Shown here in pieces: positions 28,111-36,764 of a stretch of DNA of 61,902 nt (the first letter of the stretch is position 1; every line of letters starts with the position of its first letter). The translations under genes were made by a program, and so were the position numbers. Source of the DNA: Paludibacteraceae bacterium (lineage in GTDB: Bacteria > Bacteroidota > Bacteroidia > Bacteroidales > Paludibacteraceae); NCBI GenBank assembly GCA_024400125.1, contig JAKSNG010000007.1, positions 1-61,902 of the forward strand, written 5' to 3'. A model generated the notes under the pieces. The model saw only the letters and a program-made list of their open reading frames with translations. It was not told where the DNA came from and searched no databases.

Positions 28111-28704
28111 TTATACCACGCCACTGAAACCCATAAACGCCATCGCCAGCAAACCTGCGGTGAGCAGCGCAATCGGAGTCCCTTGCATGGCTTTAGGAAC
28201 TTTATTCATGGATAACTGTTCACGAAGACCTGCAAAAATAACCAATGCCAATGCAAAACCAAAGGCGGTCGCCAACGCAAACAATGTACCTGTTAGCAAA
28301 TTATGTTCTGCACCCATAGGCAGTTTATTCGTGCCATTGGCAACCAAAATAGCTACACCTAAAAGGCAGCAGTTAGTCGTAATCAACGGCAGAAAAACAC
28401 CAAGAGCTTGATACAACGAGGGGGACACTTTCTTGAGAACAATCTCAATCATCTGCACCAATGCAGCAATAACGAGAATGAAAAGAATAGTCTGCAAAAA
28501 CTCTACATGCCACATCACTAATAGACATTGCAATAAATAGGTGACAACGGTCGCCAATGTGAGTACAAACGTAACGGCTGCACCCATACCCAACGCCGTG
28601 TCAATCTTCTTACTTACACCTAAAAATGGGCAGATACCCAAGAACTGCGACAATACAATGTTGTTAACAAATATCGCACTAATAAAAATCAAAAAGTAAA
28701 CCAT
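28111..28704 (-). CDS. rnfA: Rnf complex subunit RnfA
   Basis: A 197-residue inner-membrane subunit with six spans. It shows the typical start VYFLIFISAIFVNNIVLSQF and the conserved FLPLITTNCCLLG, whose cysteine takes part in the membrane-embedded iron site shared with RnfE. It is last in the series B-C-D-G-E-A. The Rnf complex moves electrons from reduced ferredoxin to NAD+ while exporting Na+ or H+. Confidence 0.95.
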   Translation of the reverse strand: MVYFLIFISAIFVNNIVLSQFLGICPFLGVSKKIDTALGMGAAVTFVLTLATVVTYLLQCLLVMWHVEFLQTILFILVIAALVQMIEIVLKKVSPSLYQALGVFLPLITTNCCLLGVAILVANGTNKLPMGAEHNLLTGTLFALATAFGFALALVIFAGLREQLSMNKVPKAMQGTPIALLTAGLLAMAFMGFSGVV

Positions 28705-28706
28705 AG

Positions 28707-29294
28707 TTATTTCTTCATTAGTTTTTGAATAGCTGCCATCAAGTATGCCAAGCAGATGAATGCACCTGGAGCCAATACAAAGATGAGCGCTGCATATTGT
28801 TCAGAGTATATATGTGCACCAAAGACACAACCTGTACCTAATAATTCACGTACTGCACCAATAATAGTAAGTGAGAGCGTGAAACCAAGTCCCATACCTA
28901 TACCGTCCAATGCCGATAAACCAACACTATTCTTGGCTGCAAAAGCCTCTGCTCGTCCAAGTACAATACAGTTAACCACAATCAACGGAATGAATAGACC
29001 TAATTTCTCATAAATAGGGGGCAGATATGCCTGCATCAGCAGTTGTACAACCGTCACGAAGGTGGCTATCACCACAATGAATGACGGAATACGCACCTTG
29101 TCCGGAATAAGATTCTTCAGCAGCGAAATAACCACATTAGAGCAAATCAGCACAAACATAGTGGCTAAGCCCATAAACATACCATTCTCTGCGGACGTAG
29201 TCGTCGCCAGAGTAGGGCACATTCCCAATACCAAACCAAAAGTAGGATTCTCTTTGAGAATACCATTGGTCAATGTCTTCATTGCATTATTCAT
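28707..29294 (-). CDS. rnfE: Rnf complex subunit RnfE
   Basis: A 195-residue membrane subunit homologous to RnfA, with NPTFGLVLGMCPTLATTTSAENG at about 16-38 and the second conserved cysteine segment FIPLIVVNCIVLGRAEAFA. RnfA starts two bases after its stop, and its own start overlaps rnfG by eight bases. Together with RnfA it forms the pseudo-symmetric membrane core. Confidence 0.95.
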   Translation of the reverse strand: MNNAMKTLTNGILKENPTFGLVLGMCPTLATTTSAENGMFMGLATMFVLICSNVVISLLKNLIPDKVRIPSFIVVIATFVTVVQLLMQAYLPPIYEKLGLFIPLIVVNCIVLGRAEAFAAKNSVGLSALDGIGMGLGFTLSLTIIGAVRELLGTGCVFGAHIYSEQYAALIFVLAPGAFICLAYLMAAIQKLMKK

Positions 29295-29862
29295 GTGTGA
29301 CCTCCATTTCTATTTTGGTGCTGTCTGCATTTTGTGATGTGGTTGCGCCAGACCATGCTTCAACAGCTACGCCTTGCTCTTGCATGAATTGCTCGTGTGC
29401 ACGATTGATTGCCGACAAGAACGCACGAGACGAAATAGTAGCAGCAGTAATCGCATCTACATCACCTCCATCTTTGCTCACTTTGAATGCAGAAGTCATT
29501 TGACGACCTACAATACATTGACCAGGCTTATCCGCGTTCTTGAACCATTCGACAATGTGAGTACCTAAGCCAGGAGTCTCTTGTTGCTCAAGAATCTCAT
29601 AACCTAAGATGGTTCCGTCAGGAGCAAAACCCACCATCACACGAATAACACCACCGAAACCATCGGCTTGTGCTTCTATTGCTACACCGTCTTCGTGACC
29701 GCATAGTACTGCTACACGAGCCGCATTCTGTGCTTCTTTCTTCTGTTGCTCTATCTGCGCATGCGTGAACATAAACACGCACCCTAACGCAGCGGCTGCC
29801 ACTATCGTAATGGATGTGAGTGACAATGCCATATTCTTAAATGTACTTTCTAACTTAGCCAT
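29287..29862 (-). CDS. rnfG: Rnf complex subunit RnfG (FMN-binding)
   Basis: A 191-residue protein with one N-terminal membrane span (about 11-33) and an FMN-binding domain on the outer face. The covalent flavinylation site is DAITAATISS near residue 137, where the Thr after Ala-Ala receives FMN; the family consensus is S/T-G-A-T, so Ala replaces the usual Gly. The short C-terminal extension is polar. The 48-base gap to rnfD is filled by TTTTGAC repeats. Confidence 0.93.
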   Translation of the reverse strand: MAKLESTFKNMALSLTSITIVAAAALGCVFMFTHAQIEQQKKEAQNAARVAVLCGHEDGVAIEAQADGFGGVIRVMVGFAPDGTILGYEILEQQETPGLGTHIVEWFKNADKPGQCIVGRQMTSAFKVSKDGGDVDAITAATISSRAFLSAINRAHEQFMQEQGVAVEAWSGATTSQNADSTKIEMEVTHE

Positions 29863-29872
29863 AATTTTCTAA

Positions 29873-29909
29873 CTTTTGACTTTTGACTTTTGACTTTTGA
29901 TTTTGACTT
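29873..29909. repeat. TTTTGAC heptamer repeat between rnfD and rnfG
   Basis: About five copies of a TTTTGAC-like heptamer separate rnfD from rnfG. Similar ACTTTCGACTTT-type simple repeats stand at 43070-43135, 47928-47973 and 53523-53552, each just upstream of a minus-strand gene. They may be a recurrent A/G-rich leader sequence. Confidence 0.65.
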
Positions 29910-29910
29910 T

Positions 29911-30888
29911 CTACTTTTTACTTTCTCCAAACCGTTTTGGACGAATCTTATTTAATAGAGGAACGCACGCGTTCATAATGAGAATAGCGAAAGACATGCC
30001 TTCTGGATACGCACCCCATGTACGAATAACCATAACAATGAGACCGATACAAACACCGAAAATCAGTTTGCCACAATTAGTCATTGGACTGGTAACATAA
30101 TCAGTTGCCATAAAGAATGCACCCAATATCGCACCACCAGTAAGCAATGTATAGAGGACATATTCGTGTCCACACATTCCAGTCGGAGTCGTCAACCATG
30201 CAAAGATAGCCATTGTCGCTAAGATACTAACAGGAATATGCCAAGTGATGACACGAGTAGCAATCAAGCCCAAACCGCCAATCAGTAGCGCTATCGCACA
30301 AACCTCACCGAGCGAACCTCCTATCACACCGACAAACGAATCCCACAACGAGGGCAGTTGATCAATCAACAAACTGTCGCCTTTCATGATTTGCTTCATG
30401 TGAGCGAGTGGGGTAGCAGCAGTAATCGCATCCAGATATTGTGTCTGAAAACCTAATGGACGAGGCCATGTCGTCATCTGAACAGGGAAAGAAATGAGTA
30501 AGAATACTCGTCCTACTAATGCTGGATTAAATGGGTTTTGTCCCAAACCACCAAATGTCATCTTGCCAACGCCAATCGCTACTAATGCACCAATGACGAC
30601 AATCCACCAAGACAGATTACATGGCAGGTTAAAGGCAAGCAACAAACCCGTCAAAATAGCAGAGCAGTCTCCAATAGTAGGTGTTTGTTTCAATATAAAC
30701 TTGGCAATCAGCCACTCAAAACCTACACACGCCACAATACTGATGGCTGCGGTAATAATCGCTCCCCAACCAAAGGCTGCTACACTGACCGCGTATGCCG
30801 GCATCAAAGCAGCAATCACAAGGAGCATGTTTCTGCGCACACTATCACCACTATGAGCATGTGGCGCAGCACTAACAATCAATTTCAT
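29911..30888 (-). CDS. rnfD: Rnf complex subunit RnfD (FMN-binding)
   Basis: A 325-residue integral membrane subunit with about nine spans. The conserved GLGQNPFNPALVGR segment and the covalent FMN site DAITAATPL (about residue 160) are present. It starts 24 bases after the rnfC stop. It passes electrons within the membrane part of Rnf. Confidence 0.95.
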   Translation of the reverse strand: MKLIVSAAPHAHSGDSVRRNMLLVIAALMPAYAVSVAAFGWGAIITAAISIVACVGFEWLIAKFILKQTPTIGDCSAILTGLLLAFNLPCNLSWWIVVIGALVAIGVGKMTFGGLGQNPFNPALVGRVFLLISFPVQMTTWPRPLGFQTQYLDAITAATPLAHMKQIMKGDSLLIDQLPSLWDSFVGVIGGSLGEVCAIALLIGGLGLIATRVITWHIPVSILATMAIFAWLTTPTGMCGHEYVLYTLLTGGAILGAFFMATDYVTSPMTNCGKLIFGVCIGLIVMVIRTWGAYPEGMSFAILIMNACVPLLNKIRPKRFGESKK

Positions 30889-30912
30889 ATATTTTCCTTT
30901 CTATAACTTCAA

Positions 30913-32289
30913 TTATTGGTTATTTTTAGCAGCAGCGGCTTCTGCAGCAACTTTGGCTGCAGCTGCACGAGCACGCAGGATGCCTCCTACTTTCGCCTTA
31001 CCCATACGCACGTAGTCCAATAGAGGACGATGACTTGGGCAAGTGAATTGGCAGCAACCACATTCGATACAATCCATCACCGAATGTTGCTTCATCTCGT
31101 CCCACATCTGTAATTCTGATTGGCGACTGAGCAGATACGGCTCCAACCCCATTGGACAAGCACTGACGCACTTACCACAACGGATACAGTTCTCGGGCTC
31201 TATTCGACGAGACTCTTTTTCGGGCAAGAAAAGCAAACCGCTAACACGTTTATTAGCTGGCATGTCCAAACTGTTCATTGCACGACCCATCATTGGCCCT
31301 CCACCTATGATTTTGCCAGTATCTTCAGGAATTCCGCCTGCGAGTGCTACTACATCTGCCAATGGTGTACCAAAACGAACTTCGTAGTTGCCTGGTTTAG
31401 CGACTGATTTACCGGTAATCGTTATTACACGTGAAATCAGTGGTTTACGTTTCTGAACAGCTTCATATACAGCATATACAGTTGCCACATTATCTACAAC
31501 GGCACCTACCTCAATAGGAAGTGCACCGCTTGGCACTTGACGACCAATACAAGCATCAATCAGTTGTTTTTCACCTCCTTGAGGGTACTTCATATTGAGC
31601 GGAATGACACTCACACCCAAAATGCGACTACATAATGCTTGCATGCGAGCTATGGCATCTGGCTTATTCTTCTCAATACCAATGACAGCACGTTTAATTC
31701 CTAATGCACGCATCAGCAATTGAATACCGATTATAATTTCTTCGCCATGTTCTAACATCAATTGATGATCACAAGTCAAGTACGGTTCGCACTCCACACC
31801 ATTGATAATCAGCATTTCAGCTTTTTTGCCAGGAGGTGGTAGTAACTTGACATGAGTGGGAAAACAAGCACCACCCAAACCTACGATACCAGCAGCCGTA
31901 ATACGGTCGATAATCTCTTTGGGTTCCATTTGCGACTCACGAACGACGGCCGTGGTGCGGTCAATATCCTCTTCCCACAAGTCTCCTTCTACATCCATAA
32001 AAATGGCTGGTACACGAGCACCCCAAGCATCGACAGTTGTGTCAATCTTAGTAATCGTGCCGCTGAATGGCGCGTGTATATTCGCACTAACAAATCCGCC
32101 CGCTTTAGCAATCAATTGTCCTACGCGCACTTTCTCGCCCTTCTCTACAATCGGCTGAGCGGGAGCTCCAATATGCTGAATCAGCGGAATAATAGCTTTC
32201 TCTGGTAGCGGACAAGTCACAATCTGCTGATGAGCAGAATAGCGTTTGTTATCTTGTGGATGAACTCCACCTATCTTAAATGTATTCAT
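30913..32289 (-). CDS. rnfC: Rnf complex subunit RnfC
   Basis: A 458-residue peripheral subunit with an NADH/FMN-binding domain (GLGGACFPTHVKL and GVECEPYLTCDHQLM) and two [4Fe-4S] motifs, CIRCGKCVSACP and CIECGCCQFTCPSHRP. The C terminus is a short Ala-rich tail rather than the long repeat tail seen in gammaproteobacteria. It overlaps rnfB by four bases. Confidence 0.96.
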   Translation of the reverse strand: MNTFKIGGVHPQDNKRYSAHQQIVTCPLPEKAIIPLIQHIGAPAQPIVEKGEKVRVGQLIAKAGGFVSANIHAPFSGTITKIDTTVDAWGARVPAIFMDVEGDLWEEDIDRTTAVVRESQMEPKEIIDRITAAGIVGLGGACFPTHVKLLPPPGKKAEMLIINGVECEPYLTCDHQLMLEHGEEIIIGIQLLMRALGIKRAVIGIEKNKPDAIARMQALCSRILGVSVIPLNMKYPQGGEKQLIDACIGRQVPSGALPIEVGAVVDNVATVYAVYEAVQKRKPLISRVITITGKSVAKPGNYEVRFGTPLADVVALAGGIPEDTGKIIGGGPMMGRAMNSLDMPANKRVSGLLFLPEKESRRIEPENCIRCGKCVSACPMGLEPYLLSRQSELQMWDEMKQHSVMDCIECGCCQFTCPSHRPLLDYVRMGKAKVGGILRARAAAAKVAAEAAAAKNNQ

Positions 32290-33158
32290 GCTTGTGCCTC
32301 CTTTCCTGTTTCTGTAACTGGTTGCTCTTCTGCTGGTTTACGTGGAGGAAAATGAACTGCATGAATGGCATGTGTTGGACACGCGTCTTCACACTTGCGA
32401 CATAGACGGCACTTATTGTAGTCAATATATGCCAAGTTATTCTCCACTGTGATTGCATCAAATGCACATACGGTTTGGCACTTACCACAACCGATACATG
32501 CGTTTAGACAAGCCTTACGCGCGGGTGCACCTTTATCTTTATTGACGCACATCACAACCATGCGACGGCTTTTTGGACCTTTTTTACGCAATTCGATAAT
32601 GTTGCGCGGACACGCTTTGACGCATTGACCACAACTGGTACACTTCTCTTCATCCACTACAGGTAACCCCGTCTCTGGATCCATAGACAATGCACCGAAG
32701 TTACATGCAGCCACACAGTCTCCACAACCTAAGCAGCCGAATGGACACGCAGTCTCACCGACATATAAGTTGTGCATAATCTGACAACTACGTGCACCAT
32801 TGTATTCACTGGTACGCGGACGAGCCTCGCAAGTACCATTACAACGCACTACAGCCACTTTGGGCTCAGTCGCAACTGGTGCCAAACCTAAGATGTCTCC
32901 AACTTTAGCCATCGTTTCAGCACCTCCTACAGGGCAGAACAAACCTTCCAACGATGTGGCTTTTACGCATGCCTCAGACAAAGCTCGGCAACCTGCAAAA
33001 CCACATCCTCCGCAGTTGGCTCCAGGTAACACTTCTTGCACCTGGTCAATGCGTGGATCTTCTTCTACCTTGAACTTCTGGGCAATGATGTATAGCAGCA
33101 CAGCTGCTACCAATCCTGTGACACCCAGAACAATCAAAGAAATAATTATCACATTCAT
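32286..33158 (-). CDS. rnfB: Rnf complex subunit RnfB (ferredoxin-accepting)
   Basis: A 290-residue subunit with an N-terminal membrane span, the Fes-domain cluster CGGCGFAGC (about 49-57) and four further [4Fe-4S] motifs (CLGCGDCVAAC, CTSCGQCVKAC, CIGCGKCQTVC, CRLCRKCEDAC). It is the entry point for electrons from reduced ferredoxin. It overlaps the upstream RseC-like gene by four bases. Confidence 0.96.
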   Translation of the reverse strand: MNVIIISLIVLGVTGLVAAVLLYIIAQKFKVEEDPRIDQVQEVLPGANCGGCGFAGCRALSEACVKATSLEGLFCPVGGAETMAKVGDILGLAPVATEPKVAVVRCNGTCEARPRTSEYNGARSCQIMHNLYVGETACPFGCLGCGDCVAACNFGALSMDPETGLPVVDEEKCTSCGQCVKACPRNIIELRKKGPKSRRMVVMCVNKDKGAPARKACLNACIGCGKCQTVCAFDAITVENNLAYIDYNKCRLCRKCEDACPTHAIHAVHFPPRKPAEEQPVTETGKEAQA

Positions 33159-33439
33159 ATTTTGGGTTGTATTAAATACATTATTAAATAATAAATGGCT
33201 ACAGTAGCCAATGCAGAGCCACCAATGATATATTCATTTTCCGTTAACCGCGAAATGACAATAATGACACCAGCTAATACTACAAAAGGTAGTATATATG
33301 CCAACATCACCGCTCTCCATCGCTGTTTACGAGTGTAGCATTCTTCTGTTCCAATGGAGCACTTATTCTTTAAAAGGCAATTGCCGCACTCTAACTCCAT
33401 AAAGTCTTTGAATTTTTTTGTTTCTTTTATATCCTCCAT
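33155..33439 (-). CDS. RseC/MucC-like (SoxR-reducing) small membrane protein
   Basis: A 94-residue protein with clustered cysteines in ELECGNCLLKNKCSIGTEEC followed by two membrane spans (MLAYILPFVVLAGVIIVI and IIGGSALATVAIYYLIMYLI). RseC-family proteins normally head rnf operons in Bacteroidota and have about 140 residues, so this one lacks most of the usual N-terminal soluble domain. It is the first gene of the rnf operon, about 45 bases after the predicted transcription start. Confidence 0.7.
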   Translation of the reverse strand: MEDIKETKKFKDFMELECGNCLLKNKCSIGTEECYTRKQRWRAVMLAYILPFVVLAGVIIVISRLTENEYIIGGSALATVAIYYLIMYLIQPKI

Positions 33440-33492
33440 CTCTATTACTTATAAAAATTTAGGAACTTTTGTGAGGTTTCATAAAAAACGCG

Positions 33493-33524
33493 CAAAAGTA
33501 CTAATAATTTTGCATGTATGCAAA
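33493..33524 (-). promoter_or_regulatory. Promoter of the rnf operon
   Basis: On the minus strand TTTG (33521-33524), 20 bases, TACTTTTG (33493-33500). Confidence 0.8.
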
Positions 33525-33591
33525 TGCAAGCCACAAAACACCTATCACTTTATCTACTTTTTTAACTTTTTCCACTTTTTTGACTTTTTTA

Positions 33592-33623
33592 TTTGCATAT
33601 ATGCAAAAAAAAATGTACCTTTG
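33592..33623 (+). promoter_or_regulatory. Promoter of the ftsK unit
   Basis: TTTG (33592-33595), 20 bases, TACCTTTG (33616-33623). No further promoter is visible for lolA, murF-alr and the following genes. Confidence 0.8.
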
Positions 33624-33674
33624 CAGCCTAATAAGAATTTGTAGTGTAAACCATTTATAAAAATCATCATTTAT

Positions 33675-36164
33675 ATGCCTCGTCGTCCGTCTAATTCGCA
33701 CAGCGATACTGATTCTCATCGTTCTTCTATTAAAGTGGAGAATTCTTTCTCTTGGAGTCAGATTAAGTCTTTCTTTATGGATTCACGTACCCATTTAGCT
33801 GTGGGGGTATTATTGTCGTCCTTTGCGCTTTTTGCGTTAATTTCCTATATCTGTTACTTCTTCACGGGTGCTAATGACTACAGCGTGATTAACATGTCGC
33901 ACGCAGACAGGGTTATTGCACGTGAACAAATCACGAATTGCTTAGGCTTACCTGGAGCTCGTTTGGCGGAGTTTTTGGTGAATGGCACTTTTGGTGTGGT
34001 AGCAGTTATATTGATTCTGCTGGTGGGTTTCTTTGGCTTACGTCTCACTCGTCTCTTCCGCAATATCAGCGCTTGGCGCATGTTGTTCGTCGGCTTCTTT
34101 TGGCTGGTGTGGGGTAGTGTGACGCTGGGCTTCGCTCAGATGATGACGGGGGTAGATACGTTTTTCCGTTGGGGAGGACAACATGGTGAGTGGATTGCTA
34201 AATGGCTGGAGAGTTATATTCAGCCAGTAGGAACACTGTTGGTGCTGATTGTTGTGCTTATCATCTTTGGTATTGTTGCTGACCCTCATTTTGTGGACAA
34301 AGTGCGAAATGTGTGTCATTGGATTATTCGTAAGAAAGACCCGTCTGCTGCGGCTGACGAGGAAACAGTATCTGTGGATTTGACTGCTCAAACAGTGGAA
34401 GTCGTGGTTGCTCAACCTGAGGAAATGGAGACAGATAATGAGCCTGCAAACGAAATAGAAGTGGTGATTGAGAATGATGCTGACGAAGAAAATGAGGAGC
34501 AAACACCTCAGCTGTCTGATTTGCCAGAGCCTGAGCCTTCCGATGAACCAACACCTGATGTGGAGATTGATGAGGTGGATGAAGTCGAAATGGCGAAAGA
34601 GCAAGAGCCTTTTGATCCTCGCAAGGATTTGGAGTTCTACAAGTTCCCCAAACTGGAATTGCTCAAAGTCTATGACAATGAAACAGCTCCAGTTATCAAT
34701 CAAGAAGAGCAGCAGTCTAACGCCAATCGCATCGTTACGACTTTGCGTAACTATGGCATCGAAATAGATCAAATCAAAGCCACTGTCGGACCTACAGTCA
34801 CCTTGTACGAAGTAGTCCCCAAAGCAGGCGTGCGTATCGCAAAAATTCAGAGCTTAGAGAACGATATCATGTTGTCATTGAGTGCCATCGGTATTCGTAT
34901 TATTGCACCTATGCCAGGTAAGGGAACGGTTGGTATTGAAGTTCCTAATGAAAAGCCACAAGTTGTTTCTATGCACTCCGTGATTGCATCTAAGCGTTTC
35001 CAAGAGGAGCAAAAAATGCGTTTACCAGTAGCCATCGGTCGTACAATCACCAATGAAGTCTTCTGCTTTGACTTGGCTAAAACGCCACACTTATTGGTTG
35101 CAGGTGCCACCGGTCAAGGTAAGTCTGTCGGTTTGAATGCTATCATTACTTCTTTACTCTATAAGAAACATCCTGCAGAGCTGAAGTTCGTGTTGGTTGA
35201 TCCAAAGATGGTGGAGTTCTCCATTTACAAGCCGTTGCTTAAACACTATATGGCAGCTATGCCCGATCAAGAGGACCGTGATATTATCATTACTGATTGT
35301 CAAAAGGTTATCAGTACGCTCAATTCGCTGGTCATTGAGATGGAAGATCGGTATTCTCTGTTAGCAGACGCCAACTGCCGTAACGTGGAGGATTATAATG
35401 AGAAGTTCAACTCCCGTCATCTCAATCCGGCTAAGGAAGTGGAGAATGTGGTAACCAAGAAGATGTTGCATCACCGCTATATGCCTTATTTGGTCATCGT
35501 TATTGATGAGTATGGTGATTTTATTATGCAGGCAGGCAAAGAAGTGGAGCGTCCAATTCAACGTATTGCGCAGAAGGCACGTGCCGTCGGTATGCACATG
35601 ATTTTGGCGACGCAGCGTCCTGATGTTAAAATCGTTACTGGTACCATCAAAGCGAATATCCCAACACGTATCGCTTTCCGTACCCAATCGGTAGTAGATA
35701 GTCGCACTGTCTTAGATGCCAAGGGCGCTGACCAATTGATTGGTAAAGGCGACATGCTCTATTCAGGAGGCGGTAACTTGACACGTATCCAATGTGCATT
35801 CGTAGATACACCAGAGGTCGAAGCTATTGTTGAACACATTCATGAGCAACAAGGGTATTCGGCTCCTTATCAGTTGCCTGAATATGTGCCAGAAGGACAG
35901 GAAGAAGTGGCTCCTGGCTCAGTAGATACGCATCGTTTAGACCCGATGTTTGCTGATGTGGCACGTTATGTGGTTTCTAAACAAGAAGGTTCTACATCAC
36001 GTCTCCAACGTGCATTTGAAATAGGTTATAATCGTGCTGGTAAACTCAGCGACCAATTAGAGGCAACAGGTATTGTTGGTCCTAACAAAGGTCCCAAAGG
36101 ACGCGATGTCCTTATCGCTGATATGGAATCTCTCGAACGCTTGTTAGAAACACTTAACGTATAA
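33675..36164 (+). CDS. ftsK: DNA translocase FtsK
   Basis: An 829-residue FtsK/SpoIIIE protein that pumps DNA during chromosome segregation at the septum. Four N-terminal membrane spans (about 35-195) lead to an acidic linker (about 220-320, rich in Glu, Asp and Pro). The RecA-like motor has Walker A GATGQGKS and Walker B YLVIVIDEYGDF. The C-terminal winged-helix gamma domain (TSRLQRAFEIGYNRAGKL) recognises orienting DNA sites. Length and order are normal. Confidence 0.96.
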   Translation: MPRRPSNSHSDTDSHRSSIKVENSFSWSQIKSFFMDSRTHLAVGVLLSSFALFALISYICYFFTGANDYSVINMSHADRVIAREQITNCLGLPGARLAEFLVNGTFGVVAVILILLVGFFGLRLTRLFRNISAWRMLFVGFFWLVWGSVTLGFAQMMTGVDTFFRWGGQHGEWIAKWLESYIQPVGTLLVLIVVLIIFGIVADPHFVDKVRNVCHWIIRKKDPSAAADEETVSVDLTAQTVEVVVAQPEEMETDNEPANEIEVVIENDADEENEEQTPQLSDLPEPEPSDEPTPDVEIDEVDEVEMAKEQEPFDPRKDLEFYKFPKLELLKVYDNETAPVINQEEQQSNANRIVTTLRNYGIEIDQIKATVGPTVTLYEVVPKAGVRIAKIQSLENDIMLSLSAIGIRIIAPMPGKGTVGIEVPNEKPQVVSMHSVIASKRFQEEQKMRLPVAIGRTITNEVFCFDLAKTPHLLVAGATGQGKSVGLNAIITSLLYKKHPAELKFVLVDPKMVEFSIYKPLLKHYMAAMPDQEDRDIIITDCQKVISTLNSLVIEMEDRYSLLADANCRNVEDYNEKFNSRHLNPAKEVENVVTKKMLHHRYMPYLVIVIDEYGDFIMQAGKEVERPIQRIAQKARAVGMHMILATQRPDVKIVTGTIKANIPTRIAFRTQSVVDSRTVLDAKGADQLIGKGDMLYSGGGNLTRIQCAFVDTPEVEAIVEHIHEQQGYSAPYQLPEYVPEGQEEVAPGSVDTHRLDPMFADVARYVVSKQEGSTSRLQRAFEIGYNRAGKLSDQLEATGIVGPNKGPKGRDVLIADMESLERLLETLNV

Positions 36165-36168
36165 AACA

Positions 36169-36762
36169 GTGAAAAGAATATTCGGTCTATTGGTTTTATG
36201 TGTCGCTTGTATAGGTAGCGTGAAGGCGTCCTTGTTGAGTGATTGCTTGGCTCGATTAGAGCAGAGTACGCTGCGGGCAAACATAACCCTGTCTATCGCT
36301 TCTGATGCCACGCAACCGCTCAATTATACGGGCACATTAGTCATGTGCGGCGAGCGCTTTCATGTCACTATCTTGGATTATGATGCAGCGTATGATGGAC
36401 AAACACTCTCCATCTATGCTGAGGACACTGACGAACTCACACTGTCTCATCCTTCTACAGATGAGTTAGCAGAAATCAATCCGTTCGTGTACGCGCGCGA
36501 ATTGATTAAGGTCTGCAATATCGTAGAATCTACGCGCACTATCACACTCACTCCTAAAGATGCTTCGCATGAGATAGATCGTTTCGTCTTACGACTAAAT
36601 GACCAATTAGACCCTATCTCGTTGGAACTGAAGGAGGGTAAGAAATTAACGACTGTTACCTTGCGCGCAATGGATAATCAGCCGTTGGTATCTGAGTCTG
36701 TGAAAGGAGAGTCGTTCTCTATTTCTCCACGTTCAACAACGTATATAAATGACCTTCGATAA
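36169..36762 (+). CDS. LolA-like lipoprotein carrier
   Basis: A 197-residue periplasmic protein with a signal peptide (MKRIFGLLVLCVACIGSVKA) and a single beta-rich domain with the LolA pattern (YTGTLVMCGERFHVTIL, then DGQTLSIYAEDTDELTLSHP). LolA escorts lipoproteins from the inner to the outer membrane. The start is GTG at 36169, four bases after the ftsK stop; no ATG would keep the signal peptide. It is commonly beside ftsK in Bacteroidota. Confidence 0.85.
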   Translation: MKRIFGLLVLCVACIGSVKASLLSDCLARLEQSTLRANITLSIASDATQPLNYTGTLVMCGERFHVTILDYDAAYDGQTLSIYAEDTDELTLSHPSTDELAEINPFVYARELIKVCNIVESTRTITLTPKDASHEIDRFVLRLNDQLDPISLELKEGKKLTTVTLRAMDNQPLVSESVKGESFSISPRSTTYINDLR

Positions 36763-36764
36763 TT

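Noticed and set aside
34038..34772. Minus-strand open frame of 244 codons inside ftsK
   Set aside because: It is a shadow of the acidic linker coding region; the predicted product is low in complexity and lacks any regulatory signals.
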